Assembly (NCBI GenBank): GCA_949128115.1
Contig: OX421966.1
Span: 62,803,416-62,867,415 of the forward strand
Direction of reading: 5' to 3'
DNA from: Anaspis maculata
Lineage: Eukaryota; Arthropoda; Insecta; Coleoptera; Scraptiidae
DNA: 64,000 nucleotides
Shown: in pieces, positions 44,280 through 55,875 of the stretch
Numbering within the stretch: the first letter of the stretch is position 1
How the letters are laid out: each line of letters begins with the position of its first letter
Translations under genes and position numbers: made by a program
The notes under the pieces: generated by a model
Told to the model about the DNA's origin: nothing
Seen by the model: only the letters and a program-made list of their open reading frames with translations
Database searches by the model: none

Positions 44280-44795
44280 GGTAACATCCGAAGAAAATGA
44301 CAAAAAGGGACTCATCAGGAGTCGAAACGACACATAAAGACACAAGAGGGTTCACTGGGGCTCCGAATTACACAAGCAGAACACAATAAGGGCCTCTGGG
44401 ATCCCAAAACACAGGAAAACATGAGCCTGTTCCGGTCGACAGGCCGGCAGGGTTCCAAAACACAAGAAGATACAAGGGGGCTCGATAGAACTTAGAGCTT
44501 CACAAGAGAACACAAGAAGGTTATCGAGGGGGTTATCAGGGTTCTCAACAGTATGGAGAAACAAAGTGGCTCCAGCACAGTTTTGAAAACAACACAAAGA
44601 CACAAGTAGGATGCTCGTCAGGGCTTGAAATGACACATAAAGACACATGACTTCAAGTTATACAACAAGACACAACTGAGGTCATTGGGGCTCAAAAACA
44701 GATAAGACACAAGTAGGCATAAGGGGCTTGCTAGTTCCGAAAAACCACAGGAAAACACAAGGGGGGGGGGGGAAGACACAAACTGGCCAACCGAG
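44280..44795 (-). repeat. Satellite B (minus orientation), short block
   Basis: GGGGCTC...AAACGACACATAAAGACACA units, about 0.5 kb, ending with a G-run near 44,760. Confidence 0.85.
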
Positions 44796-44814
44796 TCCCG
44801 AAATTATAATAACC

Positions 44815-44870
44815 CCTGGCGTCAAGTTGTCCTGGCGTCACTTTGGCCGTTACCAAAGTGACGCAGTTAC
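44815..44870 (+). repeat. 16-bp boundary array, right side
   Basis: CCTGGCGTCAAGTTGTCC then TGGCGTCACTTTGGCC, inverted relative to the units adjoining the left side of the satellite, completing an inverted pair around the block. Confidence 0.8.
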
Positions 44871-45033
44871 TCACTCATTCAATCACTTGGAAGGTTATGG
44901 AAGGTTGGAAGAATGTTATCTCCAGTAAAAATCACTTAGCAAATGACAAAGAATCACAAACTTCAGGCAAGAAGACAAGTAAGCTGCTGGTGATTCACTA
45001 ATAGAGCTGCCAAAATTTCCTTTGTTTCTTTGA

Positions 45034-45166
45034 ACCGTATGCGTATGATCAAAAACTTTCCTCCTCTAGACAGGCTGTGGTCTGGTCATTGGCAGGCGAA
45101 CTAGGCTAATTTTGGCCAGGCCACAGCCTGCTGAGAGGAGGAAAGTTCTTAGTCATACGGTACTAC
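45034..45166. mobile_element. Short palindromic MITE
   Basis: Arms CTTTCCTCCTCTAGACAGGC and CCTGCTGAGAGGAGGAAAG, with outer CGTATGATC/AGTCATACG, are inverted copies around a roughly 45-bp loop. Non-coding. Confidence 0.75.
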
Positions 45167-45169
45167 CAA

Positions 45170-46335
45170 CTGAAATCTAACGGCCAATAAAATTCATCGG
45201 AAATTTTGTGATTTCCCTATTCACGCCAGCTGAAAATTATATGAAAAATCTGACGCCACTGAAAATGGAAACACCATCAAGTTTGTCAGATATTCAAAAC
45301 ACAAGAGTTACTATAATAATTTATTCGGTCAAGAAAATAGATGGCGCCAAATTCACCAGTGGAAAGTCACTAGAAGCTCTTATTTGCAGTTTTCTTCTTC
45401 ACACCGGCTTACAATGAAATTGAGGAATGTAACGAAATGGAATGAAATTAGAAATTTTGTAAGGAAAATTTGAATTCTCCCGGAAAACCTCATATCTTAT
45501 TCCAAATCATCTTATTGTAAATAATCGTCAATAAGGGCTTCACTTTATTAAGCTTCATCATTTGAGAGTTCGGTCTCGAAAACCCAGTCTCGAAAACCCA
45601 GGCCGGTTTTACATCTCCAACCGGAAAATTCTCGGGAAATTGTGAAAGAAAATTGTTGGAAAATGTTCAAGAACCAGTTACCTTTTGTTCGAAAAAAAAG
45701 GTGAGAATCTGTTTACGCGATGGAAAGTTGGAAAATTTGCAGTTTTTCCAGAAAGAAAAACTCGAAAACCGTGGGTCCGATGTCAAAAAGACAGTCAAAG
45801 ACTAATGGGCTCATTCCAGAGTAAAAACCATGTCCGCATACCAAATTTCAAGTCAATCGAATCAACGATTCGGCAGTTATCGTGGAAGATTACAGACACA
45901 CAGTCAGACACACAGACAGACACACAGACAGACATCATTCTGAAAATGGTCTTGATCGTCTTGGGAGACCTCAAAAATTGTCAGCTAGGGACCCAAATTA
46001 CAAATGGATTAGTGGACGTTTTTCACTTGAAAATGGACGTAACCTAGGTTACGGAGATCAGGACTGACGCCTATCTCTTCAAGCTTCAAGTGTGGAGGAA
46101 ATATTCGAGAATAAGAACGTAACCTAGGTTACGTGCATTTTTGGTCGAAGAAGGTCAACTTTTATCTTCTAAAAAGTCAATTTGTAAACTGGGTCCCGCA
46201 CCGACAATGTTCATCTCATAAAATCGAAAAATACTCAAAAATGTTCGGAAAAAATGGTCTGTTTGAAGGCAAGTTGACTTTTGTTCAGCTTTGGTTCTTC
46301 ATATTCAGGTAATTTTTTATTCAATTCGATCCTCG
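45170..46335. other. Unique and old-repeat sequence with GACAGACA tail
   Basis: CAGTCTCGAAAACCCAG-like direct repeats near 45,575-45,600. TTCAAGTCAATCGAATCAAC followed by an ACAGACACACAGACAGAC run near 45,850-45,935 resembles the 3' end of an old retroelement. Two copies of the perfect palindrome GTAACCTAGGTTAC at about 46,038 and 46,120. Confidence 0.45.
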
Positions 46336-46343
46336 ATCGTTTC

Positions 46344-47381
46344 GACCTGAGCCTTTAGTTCCAACAGGAGCTCTCATTTTCCAAAATCGGTCAACAACGA
46401 ATAAAGCTATAACTGCAAAACCAAAAGGCTACATTTTCAAGATCGTCCTGTAACTGGAAGAGATAGACCCAAAATTTGAAAAATCACCTGGAGGTTTGGG
46501 GGCAACATCTCCCTGGAAACAGTTGGAAAAAACAAAAAATCATTTTTTGTGAAATGAGAACTGTTCAAACTTTTTTATTTTTGGAATCCCTGATTGAGCG
46601 CCCTGTATAATTGATACGAAGCATCTGTATCAGAAATGACCCATGACGTATTGTGGTTTGATACGTGAGCTGATCTGAAAATTAAAAATGATCCAAAATA
46701 GTTCAATAATTCAGGATTTCCATCGGGATTCTTCATCTCATATGTCCACGGAGATATCCGCCGATGTATTTGGAATGGACCAACAAACTTGGGAGCCAAC
46801 TTTTTCGAAAAATACCTGGCCGCGTCTGATAATACACAGTTCTCTTTCCATACTGACTGGTTGAGTACGTATTCTTCATTCTTCGCAGATTATAACGTTC
46901 TTCGCTCTTTCTTACTGCCGTCTCCAATCTTTCCTTAACGATGCCAAACATTTTCCTCAAAGCTTCATTTTTACTGACCTCTGCCGTCTATGCTCCGTCC
47001 TCTCTTCTGTGTTCTTTTTCTATACTAACTGGTTAAGTGCGTATTCTTAATGTCTTCTTCGCAAATTATAACGTTCTTCGCTCTTTCTTGCTGCCGTCTC
47101 CAGTCTTTCCTCAACGATGCCTTGTTATTGGAGTCATCTCCAGAGAAACACATATTTCTTGCGAAGTTAACGAAATAGAACGTAGCTCTAGTAGTCTCCT
47201 GTTTGGCGGTACGCAGAGCACAGGCCAGTTTGTCAATCTGCACATCCCAAGTTCCATGATTTCCATGGACGTATGACGAGATCATTGTTTTCAGCGTCCT
47301 GTTTTGTCTCTCTGTAGGGTTAGCTCTTGGATGATAATTGGCATTATATCTAGTCCTTTCGAACTGAGCCTTTAGTTCCAA
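46344..47381 (-). pseudogene. Ty3/gypsy integrase C-terminal region, broken
   Basis: On the minus strand, 47,381-47,025 encodes the end of an integrase catalytic core. NPTERQNRTLKTMI contains the third catalytic acidic residue (Glu), followed by GTWDVQIDKLACALRTAKQE. Downstream, 46,960-46,600 holds the linker KSEERYNLRR and, in shifted frames, KLAPKFVGPFQIHRR-type sequence ending PWTYEMKNPDGN. Frames change several times, so it is dead. The other catalytic Asp residues, RT and RNase H are absent here. Confidence 0.75.
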
Positions 47382-48240
47382 CAGGAGCTCTCATTTTCCA
47401 AAATCGGTCAACAACGAATAAAGCTATAACTGCAAAACCAAAAGGCTACAGTTTCAAGATCGTCCTGTAACTGGAGGAGATAGACCCAAAATTTGAAAAA
47501 TCACCTCGAGGTATGGGGGCAACATCTCCCTGGAAACAGTTGGAAAAAACAAAAAACCATTTTTTGTGAAATGAGAACTGTTCAAACTTTTTTTATTTTT
47601 GGAATCCCTGATTGAGCGCCCTATATAATTGATACGAAGCATCTGTATCAGAAATGACCCATGACGTGTTGTAGTTTGATACGTGAGTTAATCTGAAAAT
47701 TGAAAATGATTCAAAATAGTTCAATAATTCAGGATGTCCACGGAGATATCCGCCGATGTATTTGGAATGGACCAACAAACTTGGGAGCCAACTTTTTCAA
47801 AAAATACCTGACCGCGTCTGATAATACATAGTTCTCTTTCCATACTGACTGGTCAAGTACGTATTTTTCATTCTTCGCAGATTATAACGTTCTTCGCTCT
47901 TTCTTACTGCCGTCTCCAATCTTTCCTTAACGATGCAAAACTATTTCCTCAAAGCTTCATTCTTACTGACCTCTGCCGTCTATGCTCCGCCCTATTCTGT
48001 GGTCTTTTTCCATACTAACTGGTTGAATACGTATTCTTCATGTCTTCTTCGCAAATTATAACGTCGTAAATTTTTTGTGAAATGAGAACTGTTCAAACTT
48101 TTTTATTTTTGGAATCCCTGATTGAGCGCCCTGTATAATTGATACGAAGCATCTGTATCAGAAATGACCCATAACATGTTGTAGTTTGATACGTGAGCTA
48201 ATCTGAAAATTGAAAATGATTCAAAATAGTTCAATAACTC
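47361..48240 (-). pseudogene. Tandem partial duplications of the gypsy integrase tail
   Basis: GAGCCTTTAGTTCCAACAGG and GGAATCCCTGATTGAGCGCC recur 1,017-1,018 bp after their first positions, and the latter again about 510 bp later (46,583, 47,601, 48,111). The copies carry different deletions. Same strand and same decayed frames as 46,344-47,381. Confidence 0.8.
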
Positions 48241-48269
48241 AGGATCTATGCCACACTTCGAATGCGACT

Positions 48270-49740
48270 AAAATTTTTGGGTGGCCCACTTCAATTAGTG
48301 CCCAGTTTTTTTCAACGGTTCTTGAGAAACGTTTTATTATTGCTAGTTATATAACTAAAAAACCAATTAATGGAAACGTCTCCAAGATGTCCAAAGTAGA
48401 AAATATTATTGTCAAAAAATTATGGTTGAGTAAACAGAACTTGAACAACGTTTAGTTATCGTTGGTGTTGACTCGAAAAACGCCTCTGGTAAGGAAATGA
48501 ACTTCTTAATGAAACTTTCATGACAACATTCGCAATACATGCTAAGTGAAGCGTTACATTATTGTCGTAAAATAATCGTTAGATAAATGAAATTAGATAG
48601 GCGTTTAAATTAGCGTTACTGCTGAGCAAAAGTCTCTTGTTGAAAATTGGACGTTTAATTTTTTGAAAACGTATCTGCATGGTCAGATAAACGTTTCATT
48701 GAGGTTCTGATAACAACGTTCTGAAGACATACGAAGTAGAAGCTTTCTATAATTTTGAAGGGTGATCGGTAAATAAACGTGTGTGCCTGAAATGTGCCAC
48801 TTTCCCCAGTAAACCAGGACCACACCGAGAGAGAGTGCCCTGACTTGTAATTTACCGCTTTGACTGAGACCAGTCCAAGTTATTACAAAAATATGAACCG
48901 ATCTCACTGAATTCAAGAAGTCAAAGCTGATTACTTGCTAGTTGTTCTTGACTTGACGTTTTCTTTTCACAATGACTTGATTCCTCTTTGCGTTATATCT
49001 CACATGCTGGACTTTTCTAAATATTTCGTTCACGCTTTGAAACCGCTGAAAATGACGTTACAAAGACGTTTGACAAGGTGTTGTCAGAAATGTTTAATCG
49101 AGCGACATTATACTGCGTAAGGTTGGTCTTTCAAAATGTTGTTTTTCTTCTTACGGTTCCATTGCTATCCATGCTTCGAAAAAAGAACAGGAGAAAACGT
49201 ATCTAAAATTGGATTTTCCAGTCGAATAGATATTCTTGTTTTTTGTTAGTGAAAATTACGAAAAATAGCTATTGAACTGGTCAATTCAACTTCAGGTATA
49301 CCTTCTTTTTCCTTTCTGCATTTGGAGTATTGGTCGCGCCGGAACCGCAGAAGAACAATTCTTTCTATCTCTATCTCTTCCTCGCTCATGATATGCCACG
49401 GTGTCGCCCCCATCTCCACTGTGATTTACTCCAGCGCCAGCGTTTCCAAAATGTTCGCTTTCACGTTTTAAACATGTTGATTTGATGCCTCAGAAACGCT
49501 AAAGGGAACGTTTCAAGAATGTTTCATCAACATTTTCAACACAGCCGATCGAACCAAAGACGTTCTGAAAACGTTGAAGATCAAACATTCCATGAATTTT
49601 CAAGAGTCTTGGTTGAAAAAACGTTCAAACGTGCAACATTCGGCCGTTTATTCAACGTATTTTTTTTAACGTTTCTGACTTCTGTTTTTTTTTTACCAGT
49701 TTTAAACGTTTCATAAACGACGTTGTGTCAAATGGATATG
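48270..49740. repeat. ACGTT/AACGT-rich cluster
   Basis: About 25 occurrences of AACGTTT, GAAAACGT, GACGTT and similar hexamer-like words in 1.4 kb, irregularly spaced, with phrases such as ACGTTTCATTGAGGTTCTGA and ACGTTCTGAAAACGTTGAAG. Possibly a highly degenerate satellite. No credible ORF. Confidence 0.5.
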
Positions 49741-49744
49741 ATCT

Positions 49745-51620
49745 CATGATTTGTTCGTCGTATCCCTGCAATATTTCATTTCTCCTAGTAAATGTATCAT
49801 GGCGAGCATCTGTCATTGTTACCTAGTCAAAATAAATCCATTGCCAACGGGTATGTTTGTCTTGTCGCTGATATTCTCTTCATACCAAAAGGAAGTAAAA
49901 CGAAATGGCTGCAAAATATGCGCAGAAATACGAGCCCTCGAACATTGCCAAGCGAACTGAACGTGTAAATTTACGTGACGACAGGCACTGGCTGGAGGTG
50001 AGGTGGCGGTATCATTATTTGATATTTCCCATTTCCCTGCGCCAAAATTCTTGTGGATGTAGTTTGTATAAGTATCTAGTACCTACTTAATACCTACTTA
50101 CTCCTAGAGGCACTAGAATTGTGTACATCTGAATTTCTAACTCGGAAGTCAGAAATCTGATGCCTGGAATTTCCCTGATGACTGTACAGCACTTCCTTTG
50201 GAAATACAGGGTGAGTTCGATTCTCATCGAAAACAAGTGATAAGCCGCCGCCAAAACAGTGACCGATGCGCTCAAATATGTGATTGCTGTCAAGGCATAC
50301 GTACTAGAAACAAGGTAAATGTATAGGTACTTATATAATATTTTTTCACTGGCTACTTGAAAAGATTTCCCATTGACCCAAATTGTCACGTGAAAAAATC
50401 ATTGTTTGCAACTTGCATTTTATGCACTCATATCTATGACGTCACGTCATAAAATCATTATGTACGCTGATGCATTAATTGAGAAGCACAACAATATACT
50501 TACCTAGATGTACGTGAGTGGCGTCATTTTAATGCAATTTACCATAATGCTCAATACGTGAGCCGGCTATTACTTATCTTAATTGGCTTGCGCGACGTTA
50601 TTATGTTATTAATCTTGGCGATCACTCTGTATCAAATGACTGCGGCAATTTTTCAAAAAGCTAAAGGTACCTACTTAGTGAATAATTCTTCTCCTGGTTC
50701 CATTCCTGTCCCGCATCAAAATCCCGTCTTCTTTTCACTAATGAGTGGATTAATGCGGTTTGAAGGAACCGGCTGGGGCTTCCTCAACAATAATAAGGAC
50801 ACGACGATTTCCCTTTTTGCCGTCCTTGCGCGCCGGAAAATGGGAGAGGAAAAGTCCTTGGGGAGGAAATAGAGCGGGAGGCAAGCTCGCAAGAAAAGAG
50901 AGCTCTTGGCAGATATACACACGCACACACCCACACACAATTCCATTTTTTGCCGCTTGCCGGGAAATTTCAATAAAATGAAAGAATTATGCGCGACCAG
51001 TTCGGCAACATGTGCCAATAAGGCGTGTGCCCGGATTGCTTTGCGGACGAAATACGTACAGGGTGTTCCGAAAAGTCAGCAGTTATATGTAAAAACTAAG
51101 ATATTCATTTCATCCGCCACCGAATTGACGTGAAAAGGCTTCGAAACAATTGAAATATTTCCTATGAATGGATACAGGCCGCTAAGCTAACTAACCAAGC
51201 CCTTCGTCAAGCGTCCAGGTAATTATGCGACCAGCTTCCAAAAGATTCACCATTTTACAAGCAGGCTACCCCTATTACTCTTGGGTGAATGCTGCAACAG
51301 AATTATTAGTTCCGCGAATTTGAACCGGACGTTCCTCTAGATAAAATTTCCCTCGATGGCATTCGTCAATCATATAATTATTCTTTTGTACTTGGGAGTC
51401 CAACCAACATGAAAACTTGAATATCTACAGTTGCAGATACAACAAAGTTATTAGTTTCAAGGGGGGTTGTCATCTCAAACTGATTATTATGACCAATTAC
51501 TGCGAGTCAACGGAAGGGTCCAGGCCCTGTGTTACGGTTAAAAATACGTTTGCAAAAATGATACGATCGCTTTACTAGTTTGGTACTTCATTATTCTTGA
51601 ATTTACATTGCGTTCCTGAA
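49745..51620. other. Unique-looking sequence with solo CAGGGTG motifs
   Basis: No long repeat structure. TACAGGGTG occurs singly near 50,206 and 51,058. The region 50,540-51,060 is higher in CG content and has overlapping frames on both strands but no recognised domain. Confidence 0.4.
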
Positions 51621-51625
51621 TGTAA

Positions 51626-52008
51626 TAAACTGCTCACAAATTGAAGTGGATATTTTTAAAAAAAGGTTTTTCTAAAATCGCCAGAAAATCGGAAAGCGGA
51701 AAAATAAAAACTAACGAGTTACATAAGCTACAGACTATAAGATCCTAACAAGTATAGGTGTACAGAGTGGATGAACAATCTCCTGCACAAGAGTAAAAAA
51801 GAACAAAACTGAACGACTTTTTTCATCACCCTGTATTAGACATATCCATGTGATTTTTGTGGAGGACTTCAGCAGTTCTTGAAAATATTGACATTTTTCT
51901 TCAAAACAGTACAAGCGGTTTCACAATCGAGTGATCTTCAAGAATTTTGTGTCGATTTTAAAAAAAACCATTTTTTAAAAATATCCACTTCAATTTGTGA
52001 GCAGTTTA
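51626..52008. mobile_element. 383-bp relative of the 16,712-18,758 foldback
   Basis: Inverted ends TAAACTGCTCACAAATTGAA and the complement to 52,008, about 75 bp each. Inside is TA-CAGAGTG (about 51,766) paired with CACCCTG-TA (about 51,834), the same two-layer end structure as the large element. Confidence 0.75.
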
Positions 52009-52014
52009 TTTGGT

Positions 52015-52312
52015 TCGCCGATTGGTACTCCTGTAACATTTCTTCCCTGACCCCCGATCCAGTTGTGGTTTGAATTCCTCCGGTTGGTTTAGGTTTTTCG
52101 TGATGTTTTGTAGTCTTCGCTGTTGTTATGTTCCTTCGAATTGTAGTTCATTGCATGAAACCTGTCCCTGAAGGTGTCTTCCTGAGATGTTTTGATGGTG
52201 TGATTTATCCGCAAATCTGTTGGTGGTGCCAACTGGCTGTTTTTTCACACGTGATGGGTCCTCGTGGGCCATTAGGCAGCTTCCCCCATTCGGACTGGCC
52301 GCAGGACGCTTA
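52015..52312. other. Short sequence between elements
   Basis: The minus frame reads AHEDPSRVKKQPVGTTNRFA then DKSHHQNISGRHLQGQVSCN, which looks protein-like and could be a retroelement remnant, but I cannot assign it. Confidence 0.25.
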
Positions 52313-52314
52313 AC

Positions 52315-52558
52315 AGAAACGAATTTCCCCTGAAAGAATTTTGCCGGCACCAATTTCCCGGAAATAATTTCCCCTGGAAGGAATCTCTCTGGAATGAAGT
52401 CCACCGGAATGAATTTCCCTCGGAAATAATTTTCCCTGGAAGGAATTTCTCCAGTAGGAATTCCACCGGAATGGAGTTCCCTTGGAAATAAATTCCCCTA
52501 GAAGGAATTTCTCCAGAATTAGTTCCACCGGAATGAACTTTCCTCGGAGATAATTTCG
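52315..52558 (+). repeat. Left terminal array, copy of 32,953-33,192
   Basis: Same order of units as the earlier array (AAACGAATTTCCCCTGAAAG, then CCGGAATGAACTTTCCTCGG), and continues directly into satellite B. Confidence 0.9.
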
Positions 52559-53654
52559 AACGTGAGGCCCCTTTTTGCAGTCTTCTGTTATTAAAAGCTC
52601 CATTCGGCCCCCACTATTCTGTCTTCAATGTAATTCGAAGCCCTGCTGAGCCCCCTTACATTTTCCATGACTTCCGGAGCAGCAAGCAACGTTATGCCGT
52701 CATATCATGATTGGAGCCCTATCGGGCCCCATTGTGTCTTCAAGTGTAGCTGGAATACTGTTGAGTCTCCTTAAATATTTTCATGGCTTTCGGAGTATGT
52801 ACCTACCAGTACGCCTCATTTTCCGTTATTCTGTTCTACAGGGGTCCATTCAGCCCCCTCGTGTCTTCAATACCGTTTCAAGTTCTGTTGAGCCCACTCG
52901 CACATTTTTTAGGCTTTCGAAGCACTAGTATGCCTCTTGTGCCTGTATGTGGTATTCGGCCTGAGATCAAGCCCCTTTGTGTCTTCAAGGATAATTTCGA
53001 GCCCTAATGACTTATGTGCTTCATGGCTTCCAAAATTCCACACGGTCCTCTTTTGCCATCTTGTGTTATCCACAAGCCCAATAAGGGCTCCAGGGGCCCC
53101 CTTATTGGGTCTTTGATTTGATTTGAAGCCCTGCTGAGCCCCCTTGCATTTTTATTTACTCTCAGAGGCTGGTAATCACCCTTCTGCCATCATACTATTT
53201 GGAGTCCTTTGGGGCAACCTTGGGTCGTCAAATGTAGTTGAAGCCCTGATATGAGTCCCCGTATGTGTTTTTGTGACATTCAGAATTCCAGTGAGCCATT
53301 TTTGCCTGTTTCTATTTTACAGAGCTTCATTGGGCCCCTCTGTCGTTTCTTCATGACTTTCGGAGCTCTATCGGACTCCTTGTGCCTTCTCCAAACTAAA
53401 TTTGTAGTTTTGAGCCCTATATAATCAGCTCACTTATGATTTCTTCGGCTTTCAGAGTACCAGTGGGCCCCGTTTCGCCCTTTTTTGTTATATACATCCT
53501 CTTGGGTCCCCTTGTATAACCAATATCGTCTGAAGCCCTACTGAACCCCCTTGCATTTTCCCGTGGCGTTCGGATTTCCATTGGGCTCCCTTTTGCCGTA
53601 ATGTGTTATCGTTTGGAGACCTTATGAGTCCCCTTATGGTTTTTTGTAGCTTCC
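52559..53654 (+). repeat. Satellite B, duplicate of 33,340-35,580 without the foldback insertion
   Basis: Aligns with the earlier block unit by unit. Preserves the uninterrupted TTTTGTTATATACATCC at 53,483-53,499 where the other copy has the 1.17-kb element. Confidence 0.9.
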
Positions 53655-53762
53655 TGATCTTCTTGAATGATATCCGGGGTCCAGTCAAATCTTCGGTTCT
53701 TGCCGGTGAGAGCCGTGATCGGCACGACTATTAAAGTAAACTCTGGGACAAATCTACGACAA
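53655..53762 (-). pseudogene. About 105-bp Ty3/gypsy fragment inserted in satellite B
   Basis: TTCTTGAATGATATCCGGGG, CCGGTGAGAGCCGTGATCGG and CTGGGACAAATCTACGA match 60,527-60,632, the RT/RNase H junction of the gypsy copy. Both boundaries with satellite B are abrupt. Confidence 0.85.
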
Positions 53763-55875
53763 GTAAATCCAGGGAAAATCCTAATATGCGAGGCCCATCT
53801 TGTGTCTTTAAGTGTCGTTTGGAGCCCCACTGAGCCCTATTAAACCCCATCATTTTGTCTTGTGTTATTCAAAGCCCTATCATTCTTTGTATCTACAATG
53901 TAGCATTTTGAGCCCTGCTGACTCCCGTTGTCTCTTCAAGTGGAGCCCAATTGAGCCCCGTATTGCCTTCTGGTGTCATTGGAAGCAGGATCCACCGTCA
54001 ATTGTATCTACATTGTAGCGTTTCAAGCCCTGCTGAGCCCTCTTGTTCTAGTAAGCCACTCTTTGTGTCTTCATGTGTTAAGCGGAGTCCTACAGAGCCC
54101 CCTTGTGTTTTCAAGTACCTTTGGAGCCCTAGTGAGCTCCGGCAGGTCTTTTTGTAATATTCAGAGCTCATCTTCCCTTTATTCTACATTATAGCGTTCT
54201 GAGCCCTGCTGAGCAGCTGAGCCCCCTTATGCCTTAAATGTCGTTCGAAGTCCCATCGAGTCCCGTTAGCCTTCTCGCGTTATTCGAAGCCGTATCCCTC
54301 CTTGTGTCAACATTGCACTCTTTTAAGCCCTGCTGAGCTCTGTTGTGTCTTCAAATGTCGTCTGGAGCCCCTTGAGCCCCATTGAAGCCCTGTCATGTCC
54401 TCTTATGTTATTCGAAGCCCTATTCCTTCTCGTATCTACATTGTAGCGTTCAAAGTTCTGCTGAGCCCCTTTGTCTCCTCAAGTGTCTTTGGAGCCCTGA
54501 TAAGCCGCTTTGTGGCCAAAAAAGAGTTCAAAGCCCTAGTGAGCCACGTCAGGTCTTCTTGTGCTATCCAAAGTTCGATTCCTTCTTGTGCATTGTAGCG
54601 TTTTAAGCTCTGCTTGAGCCCTATTGTGTCTTCAACTGTCATTTGGAGCCTCTATAAAGCCCCATTAGGCCTCGTCTTGCTCTTTTGTATTATTCGAAGC
54701 TCTATCCCTTGTTGTGTCCACACTTCAGCGTTTCAAGCTCTGCTGAGCTCCTTTGTGTCTTTAAGTGTAGTTTGCAGCCCTAATCAGCCCTATTGTATCT
54801 TCAAGTTTTGGTGGGAGCCCTAGTGAGCCCCGTTAGGCCTTCTTATGATATTCAAAGCCGTATCCTCCACCGTGTCTACATTGGCATCTTGAGGCCTGCT
54901 GAGCTTCACAGTGTCTTCAAGTGCCTTTCGGAACCCCGATAAGCCCTCTTGTATCTTCGAGTATCATTTGAAGCCCTGATGAGCTCCATATTTTCTCACT
55001 GTTTCTGAACTGGAAGGAATCTTCCTTGTGCCTACCTAGGTTTCTCAGCGCCCCATCAAGCCCACCTGTTCAAGCATCTTTTGCAGACCTACTGAACCTC
55101 CTTGTGTTTTTCAAGTATTGTTTGGAACCATAACGGGCCCCATCAGATATTTTTATAATATTCAGAGCCCTATCGTCACATGTGTCCACATTGTAGCGGT
55201 TCAAGCCCTGCTGAGCCCTCTTGTGGCTTCAAGTGTCTTTTGGACCCCCCTCATAACTCTATCAAGCCCTGTCTTGTCCTCTTTTGTTATTCGAAGCCGT
55301 ATCGCTTCTTGTGCCTACACTGTAGTCTTTTGAGCCCTGCTGAGCTCTTTTGTGTCTTCAAGCCTTACTGAGTCCCATTAAGCCCTGTCTTGTCCACTTA
55401 TGTTATTCGAAGTGTCTGCACTGTAGCGTTCAAAGACCTGCTGATCCCTTTTGTCTCTTCAAGTGACTTCGAGCCCTGATAAGTCCCCTCGTGGCTCCAA
55501 CTCGGGCCCCAAAAATTTTTTTAGAGCTCTAGTGAGCCCCGTCAGGCCTTTTTGTGTTATTCAGAGCTTGATTCTCTATTGTGTCTACACTGTAGCGTTT
55601 CAAGCTCTGCTGAACCTTTTTGTGTCTTCAAGTGTCGTTTGGAGCCCTGGTAAGCCCCTTTTGCCTCGGAGGGTCGTTTAGAGCCCCATTGAGCCCCGTC
55701 AGGCCTTCTTGTAATATACAAAACCCTATCCCCCTTGTGTCTACAATCTACATTGTAGCGTTTTAGCCCTGCTGAGCCCCATTGTGTCTTCAGGTGTCAT
55801 TTGGAGCCCCATTGATCCCCGTCATGCCTCCTTGTGTTATTCGAAGCAGAATCCACCCTTTTCATATCTACACTG
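53763..55875 (+). repeat. Satellite B with three-subunit higher-order structure
   Basis: Subunits of about 41 bp: (a) AGCCCTGCTGAGCCCCCTTG then TGTCTTCAAGTGTC; (b) GAGCCCCATTGAGCCCCGTC then CTTCTTGTGTTATTC; (c) GAAGCCCTATCCCTTCTTGT then GTCTACATTGTAGCGTTTCA. The marker CTACATTGTAGCGTT recurs at spacings of about 123-128 bp (three subunits) or 157-169 bp (four). Confidence 0.9.

Noticed and set aside
45880..45935. ACAGACACACAGACAG run as a regulatory element
   Set aside because: Simple-sequence tail like those ending old retroelement copies; no sign of function.
53483..53499. Excision footprint at the empty site of the 34.2-kb element
   Set aside because: TTATATAC is explained by a plain TA target plus a short TA/TATG length difference; no terminal bases of the element remain, so it is better read as a never-occupied site.
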